Assembly: GCA_041618535.1 (NCBI GenBank)
Contig: JBFKFP010000160.1
Location: forward strand, 1 to 6,262
Source: SHLJ01 sp041618535
GTDB lineage: Bacteria > Bacteroidota > Bacteroidia > Flavobacteriales > Flavobacteriaceae
Reading direction: 5' to 3'
Length of the DNA: 6,262 nt
The stretch's first letter is position 1; each line of letters starts with the position of its first letter. This document shows positions 1 to 6,262 of this stretch, piece after piece. Both the position numbers and the translations under genes were made by a program. Below the pieces are notes generated by a model, which was not told the origin of the DNA, searched no databases, and was given only the letters and a program-made list of their open reading frames with translations.

Positions 1-61
1 AAAGTAATTCTATCCGGAGGCTACCCTAGGGCCTGTAAGTTGAATTTCTAAATGTCACCTT

Positions 62-643
62 ATGATATCCTTTCTCAAGCTATCTTTGACTATTCAATTC
101 ATCGAAGATCCTCAGCCCCAATTGAATTCACAATACCTGGATGATTTCTTTTTAATACTCTTTTCTGTATTGATCATCGCCGCAGTTATGCTCATTCCTG
201 TCGTTATAAGCTTTTTAATGCTTGATCATCTATACAAACTAAAAAAGATCGATGACAAATTTGATAAGGCCGACTGCACAGAGAACAGCATTTACTCTCC
301 AGAGCAGCTGGAATGCAACTGCAAAAAATATATAAAAGCTTACCGAGGCGTCTGCCAGTATCTTACAGGTATTGTTGCCTGGAACATATTGTCATTTCTG
401 TATATTTTAACTGGCTTCACAGATTTCGTTACCGGACTGAAAACCTATTTTTTCTTGCCATTTAACAGCTTGGAAACTATATATTTTGAAGGTTTCACAA
501 GGGCTTTTGATCAATTTGCCGTGAATTGGAATTATATGCTGGCTATTTCCTTATTCTCTCTGCTGTTCTTGTACCTGGGTAAGTTTGTTGGTGTCTATTT
601 TGCTAAGTTGAAATTAAAAAGACGCAACCTGGAATTCGCATAA
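62..643 (+). CDS. Hypothetical multi-pass membrane protein with a cysteine cluster
   Basis: I do not recognise this 193-residue protein. Three strongly hydrophobic segments are visible, at about residues 29-54, 98-120 and 159-181, so it is probably an inner-membrane protein. Between the first two helices lies a hydrophilic loop of about 40 residues, rich in Lys, Asp and Glu. The loop and helix edge carry four cysteines (C72, C85, C87, C98), including an E-C-N-C motif, which could bind metal or form disulfides. The C-terminus is basic (KLKLKRRN), suggesting a cytoplasmic end by the positive-inside rule. The ATG at 62 is the first start after an in-frame TGA at 41-43, but no ribosome binding site is visible and the short N-terminal stretch is poorly constrained. 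The next gene on this strand starts 164 bp downstream, so this one is probably transcribed separately from it. The reading frame is very likely real; the function is unknown. Confidence 0.75.
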   Translation: MISFLKLSLTIQFIEDPQPQLNSQYLDDFFLILFSVLIIAAVMLIPVVISFLMLDHLYKLKKIDDKFDKADCTENSIYSPEQLECNCKKYIKAYRGVCQYLTGIVAWNILSFLYILTGFTDFVTGLKTYFFLPFNSLETIYFEGFTRAFDQFAVNWNYMLAISLFSLLFLYLGKFVGVYFAKLKLKRRNLEFA

Positions 644-671
644 CCCTGACCTGATTATCATCCCGGTCTCA

Positions 672-702
672 TTTCTCGGCTTGCTTTATTGATTTATCTT
701 TG
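672..702 (+). promoter_or_regulatory. Candidate Bacteroidota-type promoter upstream of the YecH-like gene
   Basis: TATCTTTG at 695-702 is an exact match to the Bacteroidota -7 consensus TANNTTTG. TTTC at 672-675 lies 19 bp upstream and matches three of four bases of the -33 element TTTG. Transcription would start near 709, leaving a leader of about 100 nt before the ATG at 808. Such short motifs also occur by chance in AT-rich spacers, so this is a candidate only. Confidence 0.4.
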
Positions 703-711
703 GAATAAAGC
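683..711. repeat. 8-bp perfect inverted repeat flanking a -7-like element
   Basis: GCTTTATT (683-690) and AATAAAGC (704-711) are perfect reverse complements separated by 13 bases that contain the TATCTTTG promoter candidate. The arrangement would suit a dimeric repressor operator lying over the promoter. In RNA it could form a stem-loop, but no T-run follows it, so a terminator for the upstream gene is less likely. No known regulator motif is recognised. Confidence 0.4.
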
Positions 712-807
712 CTTATCTTAGATGGTGTTTATTAATAGATTTTTGGTTATCACAATAAAATTATATGTTGAGGCCAAAACTGCAGTCAATTTAAATTATG
801 CCATAGA

Positions 808-1071
808 ATGAATAATATCAAGCACATACATGAGGTAATCTTTTTAATCGGTAAGAACGATCAGCGATGGTCTCCCGAAGATTTGATCGAAGAAATAGGT
901 AAAACATGGGGAACTGATGTTCATTTTGGTTCATGCTCCGGAAATGCATTTCCTAAAGAATTCGCATTAGATTTCCTGATCAGCCGTCAAAAAGCCATAT
1001 TGTCTGAAGACGGAAAAGTAACCCTGCATCCTTCCATGCAGATCTGTGACGGGCATAAAGATTTTGAATAA
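808..1071 (+). CDS. YecH-family (DUF2492) putative metal-binding protein
   Basis: This small soluble protein (87 residues) resembles Escherichia coli YecH and the DUF2492 family of probable metal-binding proteins of about 80 residues. The family hallmarks are visible in order: H6-x-H8-E-V near the N-terminus, H39-F-G-S-C43-S in the middle, and a C-terminal I-C80-x-x-H83. The His and Cys residues are plausible ligands for a transition metal, but the metal and the physiological role of the family are not established. There is no signal peptide, so it should be cytoplasmic. The ATG at 808 places the His-x-His motif six residues in, as in YecH, and the only nearby upstream ATG (793) is closed by a stop two codons later. 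It is followed 18 bp later by a membrane-protein gene on the same strand, probably in one transcript. Family assignment is from remembered motif similarity and is fairly secure. Confidence 0.85.
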   Translation: MNNIKHIHEVIFLIGKNDQRWSPEDLIEEIGKTWGTDVHFGSCSGNAFPKEFALDFLISRQKAILSEDGKVTLHPSMQICDGHKDFE

Positions 1072-1089
1072 TCGTGAGTTTATTGTTCA

Positions 1090-1590
1090 GTGGCTGAATC
1101 AATCACTATAAGAAAACGCTTTGTTTCTATTGTCCTGTCATGGTTGATATTTATAGGGCTCGACTTCTTATTTCACGCCTCTTTGTTATCATCATATTGG
1201 AATGAGGGCATTCCGGCATTAAAACCCCTTAATGACCTCGCTATTTTAATCCCGGCCGGCTATCTGAGCTTTTTTCTTTTGACCGCATTACTGGCGTATG
1301 TCTTCTTCCTGGTTTTTAAAACCAAACCCGGTGTAAATAAAGTTCTCCAATTTGGGCTGGTAATCGCTGTCCTGTATGCTCTCAGCAATTTCCTTGCACT
1401 ATATTCCTACATAAACCTGCCGGTTGGGCATCTTTTGGTTTTCAATTCAGTTTATTTCCTGGAGGTTTTCACAGTAACAATAAGTCTTTATTTCATAGGG
1501 TTTTCGGCAAGCTTAAAAAAACCTGCTCTATACAGCATCCTGATTTTCCTGGCACTTGTTGTTTCGGGTATCGTTCTTCAGAACTTATAG
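1090..1590 (+). CDS. Hypothetical five-helix membrane protein, GTG start
   Basis: This 166-residue protein is almost entirely hydrophobic, with likely helices at about residues 11-29, 51-76, 86-106, 113-138 and 145-164. A short basic N-terminus (IRKR) precedes the first helix. Polar residues sit in or near the membrane in helix 1 (D25 and H29), helix 3 (N100) and helix 4 (H114, N119, E125). These could be functional, for example in ligand or ion contact, but that is inference. The GTG at 1090 is chosen because an in-frame TGA lies at 1075-1077 and there is no early in-frame ATG. The gene begins 18 bp after the YecH-like gene, implying co-transcription, and converges with the minus-strand DUF481 gene with 38 bp between their stop codons. 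I do not recognise the family; it is an inner-membrane protein of unknown function. Confidence 0.8.
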   Translation: MAESITIRKRFVSIVLSWLIFIGLDFLFHASLLSSYWNEGIPALKPLNDLAILIPAGYLSFFLLTALLAYVFFLVFKTKPGVNKVLQFGLVIAVLYALSNFLALYSYINLPVGHLLVFNSVYFLEVFTVTISLYFIGFSASLKKPALYSILIFLALVVSGIVLQNL

Positions 1591-1628
1591 TCCTGTCGGG
1601 TATTAACAATTAGCTCAGAGCGCTCCTA

Positions 1629-2387
1629 TCAATAGCTTTTAAGGGTGAACCCGAAGGTCAGGAACTTGTCCTCCTGCTTTTGCCCCTCAATAACGATACT
1701 TTCAAAGGTATGCAGGTAGTTTATTTTAAAATTCAGGAACTTCCATACAGGTAATTCCAGGCCAAAGTCTGCCTGCCATCTATAATTATTTCCACGGCTT
1801 AGGGAAGGCTGGTAGTAGCTTTCATGACTCAGGACTACCCTGTTCTTGAATAAACGATATTTACCATTTATCCAGATAGTTCCACGAAAGGTGTTGATTT
1901 CCTGGCTTCCATTATATTCAGGCCGATTGAAGTTGAACTTATTGAAATCGGTGTGCTCATACTCACTGGAGAGTGATAGCTTCAACCAGTGTTCCTCTTT
2001 GTCGAGTATTTTAAACGTAACCCCTGCCCCAACCAAATAACGGGAATCGATCTCCCTTCTGAAGTTGGTGCTGAAAAATCCGAGTACCAAAGGATAAACC
2101 TTTCTGTCGGGGTTTAAATATAGGAAGTTCAGGCTAAGTATGTCCTCATCAGCTTTGACTTTGCCGAATTCCTGGTAAACGTAAGAATTCGTGGTCTTAA
2201 ATACCCAATTCTTCCACGGCTGGACACTTATTCCCGATTTTGCCCTGAAAATAAAGGTCTCAACGTTTCCTCCCTGCCAGAAGCCTGTTATCGAGAGGTT
2301 GGCCTTGAATTTGAGCGTATCACTCTCATTGATCTGCGCTGATAATAAAAGTGGCGTAAAAAGAATTGAAAACAATATTTTTTTCAT
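1629..2387 (-). CDS. DUF481-family outer-membrane beta-barrel protein
   Basis: The product (252 residues) has a clear Sec signal peptide, MKKILFSILFTPLLLSAQ, with cleavage probably after Gln18. The mature part alternates hydrophobic and polar residues, is rich in Tyr, Phe and Trp, and ends in an aromatic residue (KSY), as expected of an outer-membrane beta-barrel. The pattern fits DUF481 (YdiY-like) proteins: an N-terminal strand with W-x-x-G-N-V, repeated amphipathic strands such as KLSLSSEYEHTDF, and a final strand T-F-G-F-T-L-K. Their function is not established. The frame is open to an ATG at 2447, but the 20 extra residues are polar and would bury the signal peptide, so the ATG at 2387 is preferred. 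The gene stands alone on this strand: convergent with the membrane-protein gene and divergent from the Sua5-type gene. The DUF481 assignment is from overall character and is moderately sure; the exported barrel is more secure. Confidence 0.8.
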   Translation of the reverse strand: MKKILFSILFTPLLLSAQINESDTLKFKANLSITGFWQGGNVETFIFRAKSGISVQPWKNWVFKTTNSYVYQEFGKVKADEDILSLNFLYLNPDRKVYPLVLGFFSTNFRREIDSRYLVGAGVTFKILDKEEHWLKLSLSSEYEHTDFNKFNFNRPEYNGSQEINTFRGTIWINGKYRLFKNRVVLSHESYYQPSLSRGNNYRWQADFGLELPVWKFLNFKINYLHTFESIVIEGQKQEDKFLTFGFTLKSY

Positions 2388-2575
2388 AAAACCAGTTCTA
2401 TGTGGATTTCGAGAAATCTTGGCGAAATTAACATTATTGACAGTCAAACGAAAACGCGATAACCAATTTATTGGCTTACCTTAATGAACCCTCAATCAGT
2501 AAGGTCAATTCTTATTACGGCAGAAAGATAGATCAATCAGACCTTGAGAAAATATGAAAAAGACATTTTCAGTGA

Positions 2576-2583
2576 TATATTTG
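2576..2583 (+). promoter_or_regulatory. Candidate -7 element for the Sua5/TsaC gene
   Basis: TATATTTG is an exact match to the Bacteroidota -7 consensus TANNTTTG and sits 30 bp before the ATG at 2614, giving a short leader of about 25 nt. No good TTTG or TTG was found at the usual -33 spacing, so the call rests on this one element and on its sensible position. Confidence 0.4.
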
Positions 2584-2613
2584 CAGGGCTTGTCAGGATG
2601 AGCTATTTCGAAC

Positions 2614-3570
2614 ATGACCATAATTTCTAAAGATATCACTAAAGCTGTTGCAATTCTCAATAATGAGGATGTGGTAGCCATTCCTACCGAGACCGTTTAT
2701 GGCCTTGCCGGGAATATTTTCAGTGAGAAGGCCATTCAAAAGATTTTTAACGTCAAACAAAGACCACAGTTTAATCCGCTAATTGTTCATATTCACTCCA
2801 TAGATCAGATAGATTCGATCACCAGGGATTTTCCTGAAAAAGCCCGAAAATTGGCAAATACTTTTTGGCCCGGTCCATTGACCTTGATCCTGAAGAAAAA
2901 CGAAATAGTTCCCGACTTGATAACGGCTGGAAAGGATACGGTTGCAGTCAGGATGCCTAATCACCCGCTAAGTCTCAAATTGTTAAGAGAACTCAGCTTC
3001 CCTCTGGCCGCCCCCAGCGCCAACCCTTTCAACAGGATCAGCCCTACCAAACCTGAGCATGTGGAAGCCTATTTCAAGAGTGAGATTCCTATGGTCCTTG
3101 ATGGAGGGCGTTGTGAAAGAGGAATTGAATCTACCATTATAGGATTTGAGAATAACGAAGCGATATTGTTCAGAATGGGGTCCATCTCAATCGAGGACAT
3201 TGAGAAAGCGGTTGGTCCCATAAAGATAAAGACAAGGAAAGAAAATATTCCTGAGGCCCCGGGAATGCTTGCGAAGCACTATGCTCCTAAAACAAAGACA
3301 TACCTGGTAAAGGACATTGAATCTTTCATAAGGCAACACCCCGGTAAAAGGATCGGTGTGATCCGATTTTCAGCTGATCTCGATGATCCCAGTATCGTAA
3401 GGGCCGAAATCCTTTCCAGTTCCGGGAATTTGGATGAGGCAGCTTCCAGATTGTACGATGCTCTGCATACATTGGATGAGCTGGAATTGGATCTGATCGT
3501 GGCCGAATTATTTCCTGATGAAGGACTCGGCAGATCGATCAATGACAGGTTAGAACGGGCAACAAATTGA
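2614..3570 (+). CDS. tsaC: L-threonylcarbamoyladenylate synthase, Sua5 type (TsaC2)
   Basis: This enzyme condenses L-threonine, bicarbonate and ATP into threonylcarbamoyl-AMP, the donor for the universal t6A modification at A37 of ANN-decoding tRNAs; TsaD and partners then transfer the group. It acts in the cytoplasm. The N-terminal YrdC domain (about residues 5-200) shows the IPTETVYGLAGN signature (23-34), K48-x-R50-P and N54-P-L in the substrate region, FWPGPLTLIL (84-93), VAVRMPNHP (110-118), APSANPF (133-139) and ESTIIGF (172-178). The linker APGMLAKHYAPK (215-226) and a C-terminal Sua5 domain ending in EGLGRSINDRL make it the long Sua5-type form rather than the short TsaC; 318 residues is normal for this form. 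The ATG at 2614 is the only reasonable start because an in-frame TGA lies at 2599-2601. No frameshift or missing motif is seen. Its neighbours share no obvious pathway with it. Confidence 0.96.
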   Translation: MTIISKDITKAVAILNNEDVVAIPTETVYGLAGNIFSEKAIQKIFNVKQRPQFNPLIVHIHSIDQIDSITRDFPEKARKLANTFWPGPLTLILKKNEIVPDLITAGKDTVAVRMPNHPLSLKLLRELSFPLAAPSANPFNRISPTKPEHVEAYFKSEIPMVLDGGRCERGIESTIIGFENNEAILFRMGSISIEDIEKAVGPIKIKTRKENIPEAPGMLAKHYAPKTKTYLVKDIESFIRQHPGKRIGVIRFSADLDDPSIVRAEILSSSGNLDEAASRLYDALHTLDELELDLIVAELFPDEGLGRSINDRLERATN

Positions 3571-3709
3571 TTAGAATTAATCCGTAAATAATCTATTTTC
3601 GATCAATTACCGGTGTAATGGGACTGTGAAATTTTTCAGGAATCAAAATTAGCCTGCCTGATTGTGTAACGATTCTGTATATTCCATAACTAACAGTTAA
3701 GATTAAGTC

Positions 3710-4765
3710 TTGCAATCCGTGCGTTTATCATCAGACAGGATCAAAATTACGCTTTGGTGCATTTGCATAATGTGGGCTTATTCTGTTGCTTCTTTCTCAC
3801 AACAGGATACTCGACTGGAATTCACGGTTTCAGATCCGGGAATTTCATTGGGAGCCACTCTTACCAGACCATCAAATAAAAATGTTTCAGCGGCAGTTGT
3901 ACTTCTTCCCGTTGCCGGACCAACAGACAGAGACCTTAGTTTAGGCAGGCACAAGTACTTCAAGGTTCTGGCCGATGGATTGGCTGCTAAGGGAATTGCC
4001 AGCCTGCGCTTCGACGACAGGGGTGTTGGCAGTTCTGAAGGTGAATTTCTTGAGTCGAATTTGGAGGACAGAACAATGGATGCCTGCGGGGCCATGGAAA
4101 TATTAAGATCTCAATTTCCCGATATTGATGATTTTGGGTTCATTGGAATGAGTGAAGGTGCGGGAATAAGTGTTCAGGCCTCTCAAAAATGCGAAGCTGT
4201 TTCCTTTATAGTCCTGCTTTCACTTCCGGTCCGCAAGGGACAAATAGAAATGGAGAACCAGATGATACGACTTTTAAAGACCAGTTTTTTTACTGAGGAT
4301 CAGAAAATTGATATCCAGAATGAAGCCATAAAATTCCTGAAGCTTGCCTCTTCGACTGAATCAGGCTCGCAAAAGGAGCAAATCCTTGATATTATGAAAG
4401 GAAAATACGGAACTGTAATACTCCCGCCCTACTCCTTTGTTCCAAAATCTCCTGAAGAAAAAACAGACTTCGTATTATCTTCCTGGTATCAATCGCAGTT
4501 AAATTATAATATCGAGGAATCACTTAGGAATTTGAAACTGCCCGCATTGGCCATTTATGGTAATTTGGATCAGGCAATAGATCCGGAGATCAATTCACGC
4601 CTGCTTTCTGAAATGGCCCCGGAGATTCCGATCATTAAACTTGACAGTATGAATCACCTTATGCAGAAGGCCAAAGTAGGTACACCGATGGAATACATAA
4701 TGCTGCCGACATCCTTTTCGAATGAGGTGATTGAACTCATAACCAAATGGATCCAGGAACTGTAA
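3710..4765 (+). CDS. Exported alpha/beta-hydrolase (esterase or serine aminopeptidase-like)
   Basis: This is a 351-residue alpha/beta-hydrolase. The nucleophile elbow is G146-M-S148-E-G150, the likely catalytic acid is D287 in YGNLDQAIDP and the histidine is H316 in MNHLM, so the triad is complete. A loop LLPVAGPTDRD (65-75) probably shapes the oxyanion hole, and RFDDRGVGSSEG (100-111) is typical of this broad family. Residues about 180-265 form a helical lid-like insertion. The N-terminus has basic residues, a hydrophobic core (about 13-28) and a likely cleavage site near SFSQ|Q, so export to the periplasm is expected. No ATG suits that signal: the frame starts with TTG at 3710, GTG at 3719 is an equally good choice, and the ATG at 3770 would leave a truncated signal. 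The gene lies 139 bp after the Sua5-type gene. The substrate cannot be told from sequence: carboxylester or peptide-like bonds are both possible. Confidence 0.88.
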   Translation: MQSVRLSSDRIKITLWCICIMWAYSVASFSQQDTRLEFTVSDPGISLGATLTRPSNKNVSAAVVLLPVAGPTDRDLSLGRHKYFKVLADGLAAKGIASLRFDDRGVGSSEGEFLESNLEDRTMDACGAMEILRSQFPDIDDFGFIGMSEGAGISVQASQKCEAVSFIVLLSLPVRKGQIEMENQMIRLLKTSFFTEDQKIDIQNEAIKFLKLASSTESGSQKEQILDIMKGKYGTVILPPYSFVPKSPEEKTDFVLSSWYQSQLNYNIEESLRNLKLPALAIYGNLDQAIDPEINSRLLSEMAPEIPIIKLDSMNHLMQKAKVGTPMEYIMLPTSFSNEVIELITKWIQEL

Positions 4766-4766
4766 A

Positions 4767-4800
4767 GGCATGACCTGTTATTAGGTCTAATTTTAATGCC
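4767..4800 (+). terminator. Nested hairpin just after the hydrolase gene, possible weak terminator
   Basis: GACCT (4772-4776) pairs with AGGTC (4783-4787), extendable by one G-T pair to leave a TTAT loop, and is followed by TAATTTTA. An outer pair, GGCAT (4767-4771) with ATGCC (4796-4800), encloses the whole element. It starts one base after the stop codon. The stem is short and the T-run is interrupted, so it may be a weak intrinsic terminator or an RNA-stabilising structure between the hydrolase and phosphatase genes. Confidence 0.4.
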
Positions 4801-4972
4801 AATAAGCTGAACTTGTTGACATTGTTGAATCGATTATCATTAAATCCATCTCACCCTTCCAAATAAATCTTTAACTTTATTATGATCGGAACAATCTCTG
4901 AATAGTCGATTTACGCTTGCAGATTAACCGACATATTCATTTCGTAAAAATCCATTCCGGTTAGTGTTCAAA

Positions 4973-6262
4973 ATGAAAACCTGGAAAAAAGCGAGCCTTT
5001 TAACAACATTACTGATACTGGTACTTTTAACTGGTATTCTCTATTTTTTCAATATTTCACTTTCCGTTCCATCGGCTGATATCAAATTTTCACCAGGTCA
5101 ACCAACAAGCAAGATCAATGCCGAGGCCGATGATGAAATACCCGGGAATATCATAATCTTTATTGCCGACGGCATGGGATTCGGGCATCTTTCAATAGCG
5201 CTTCAGGGCCTCCAGGAGGAGAAAAACCCCTCTGTCTGGCAACGATTTGAGGTTAAGGGGTGGCATGACACCAGATCGATCTACGGAGCTTTAACAGATT
5301 CTGAAGCCTCGGCCACTGCCATGGCTACGGGAACATCAACCCAGTTCGGGCATATCGGGATCGATCCCGATGGGAACCTTCTTGAAAATGTGTTCGAACT
5401 GGCCTCAGAAATGGGATTCGAGACTGGTATCGTCACTGATTCTTATATCTGGGATGGCACCCCGGCTGCCTTTTCAGCCCATGTAAGGAATGAGGATGAT
5501 GCCCGGAGTATTATGCAACAGCAGGCAGCAAGTGAGCTCGATCTGTTATTCGGTGAGTTAGAGGACCTGGGGGAGGATGATATCCCGGAAAAAGATGAAA
5601 CTCTTGAAATCCTGGGGCAACGGTTCCTGATACTTAATAAATCCCTGGAACTTCCCGTTGATGAAAATGCCTCAGATCCGGTAGCTGTCGTCTTCGATGA
5701 GGATGAAATCCAGGATATGGATTCATCTCCAAACCTTACCAGACTTACCGAAGTTGCATTGAATTACCTCTCCTCCCAGGAAAAACCCTTCATTCTTTTA
5801 GTTGAAAGTGAAGAGATGGATGCAGCTTCACATGAAAATGATTCAAGGCGCGTGATAAATGGATTGGTGTCGATTCAGAAAACACTTGAAAAAGTCATGG
5901 ACTTTTCAGACCATGACAATAAAACCCTTGTTTTGTTTACTGCAGATCATGAAACCGGCGGTCTTGCAGCAGTATCCGATTTTAACCGATACCCCGCCCT
6001 TCAGTTAAAATGGTCAACCAAGGCTCACACCGCAGCCGTCGTACCTCTCTTTGCACTGGGGCCGGGCGCTGAATTATTTGCCGATGTTCATCGAAACCGG
6101 GAAATCGGCCAGCTTTTAAAATCACTTGTCATCCGGGATAATGATGAGCTATCTGGCAGCAGTGGGAACGAGTATGCCTGTATAAAGTATATTTTAGAGA
6201 CAGACAGTGCATTGGGAGAAATCAGGAATCACAACTCTAAGAACATTTCATTAAGTAGATCC
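4973..6262 (+). CDS. PhoA-family alkaline phosphatase, C-terminus cut by the window edge
   Basis: Phosphomonoesterase of the alkaline phosphatase superfamily, releasing phosphate from organic esters outside the cytoplasm. The frame is open for 430 codons to the last base, so the gene is incomplete here. An N-terminal MKTWKK and hydrophobic segment (about 8-30) act as a signal peptide or membrane anchor; no lipobox is seen. Compared with E. coli PhoA, the core is present: D66 (ADGMG; metal), S110 in TDSEASATA (phosphorylated nucleophile), D161 and T163 (WDGTPAAF), E278, D283 and H287 (VESEEMDAASH), D325 and H326 (TADHETGG), and H352 (KAHTAAVVPLF). Two non-metal residues of E. coli PhoA, Arg166 and Lys328, appear replaced by E174 and A284. 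About 50 residues follow the usual last core element (EIGQLL), more than expected. The start follows a 207-bp gap in which I see no clear promoter. Family certain; exact substrate unknown. Confidence 0.95.
   Translation, partial: MKTWKKASLLTTLLILVLLTGILYFFNISLSVPSADIKFSPGQPTSKINAEADDEIPGNIIIFIADGMGFGHLSIALQGLQEEKNPSVWQRFEVKGWHDTRSIYGALTDSEASATAMATGTSTQFGHIGIDPDGNLLENVFELASEMGFETGIVTDSYIWDGTPAAFSAHVRNEDDARSIMQQQAASELDLLFGELEDLGEDDIPEKDETLEILGQRFLILNKSLELPVDENASDPVAVVFDEDEIQDMDSSPNLTRLTEVALNYLSSQEKPFILLVESEEMDAASHENDSRRVINGLVSIQKTLEKVMDFSDHDNKTLVLFTADHETGGLAAVSDFNRYPALQLKWSTKAHTAAVVPLFALGPGAELFADVHRNREIGQLLKSLVIRDNDELSGSSGNEYACIKYILETDSALGEIRNHNSKNISLSRS

Noticed and set aside
1..51. Open frame of 16 codons ending in TAA at 49-51, possibly the 3' end of an upstream gene
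   Set aside because: It is too short to judge (KVILSGGYPRACKLNF), no family feature is visible, and a frame this short is expected by chance.
1610..1628. TTAGCTCAGAGCGCTC resembles a tRNA D-arm (TAGCTCAG...AGAGC) and contains the palindrome GAGCGCTC
   Set aside because: There is no acceptor stem, anticodon arm or T-arm around it, and both flanks are coding. It may serve as a weak structure between the convergent genes, but no tRNA or attachment site can be supported.
2388..2447. N-terminal extension of the DUF481 frame up to an ATG at 2447
   Set aside because: The extra 20 residues are polar and would place a textbook Sec signal peptide inside the protein, so the start at 2387 is preferred.
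2423..2448. Minus-strand TTTG and TAATTTCG upstream of the DUF481 gene as a promoter
   Set aside because: The -7 element has one mismatch and the spacing of 14 bp is too short for the usual Bacteroidota arrangement of about 19 bp.
2463..2474. CCAAT-TT-ATTGG palindrome in the divergent intergenic region
   Set aside because: It has five-base arms only, with no matching copies nearby; this is expected by chance in AT-rich sequence, though an operator cannot be excluded.
3606..3619. ATTAC-CGGT-GTAAT hairpin after the Sua5/TsaC gene
   Set aside because: A five-base AT-rich stem with no following T-run is too weak for a terminator call.
4816..4845. TTGACA followed 18 bp later by TTAAAT, resembling a sigma-70 promoter
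   Set aside because: The Bacteroidota primary sigma factor does not use the TTGACA/TATAAT pattern, and the -10 match is poor. No TANNTTTG was found in this gap.

Overview
The window looks like ordinary chromosome of a member of the Bacteroidota, probably a flavobacterium-like lineage. The evidence is moderate base composition, starts without clear Shine-Dalgarno sequences, matches to the Bacteroidota -7 promoter element TANNTTTG, and protein types common in that phylum. No rRNA, complete tRNA, CRISPR array, transposase or integrase is visible. The lineage is inferred from style, not from a marker gene.

Layout: (1) 62-643 (+) encodes an unrecognised membrane protein with a cysteine cluster. 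(2) A 164-bp gap contains an 8-bp inverted repeat around a -7-like element. It is followed by a small YecH/DUF2492 putative metal-binding protein (808-1071, +) and, 18 bp later, a five-helix membrane protein starting with GTG (1090-1590, +). These two are probably co-transcribed. (3) A DUF481-type outer-membrane beta-barrel protein lies convergently on the minus strand (1629-2387). (4) A divergent intergenic region precedes a full-length Sua5-type L-threonylcarbamoyladenylate synthase (2614-3570, +). (5) An exported alpha/beta-hydrolase with a complete Ser-Asp-His triad follows (3710-4765, +). (6) After a hairpin region, a PhoA-family alkaline phosphatase (4973 to the window end, +) starts and runs off the edge after 430 codons with no stop.

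The genes do not form an obvious pathway. Sua5/TsaC makes the activated threonylcarbamoyl group for the universal tRNA t6A modification in the cytoplasm. The hydrolase, the DUF481 protein and the phosphatase are envelope or periplasmic proteins. The YecH-like protein and its membrane neighbour are the one pair whose spacing hints at a shared, undescribed job, possibly with metals. I see no convincing novel multi-gene system. The points most worth a second look are the phosphatase active-site substitutions, the YecH-like/membrane pair and the inverted repeat upstream of it.
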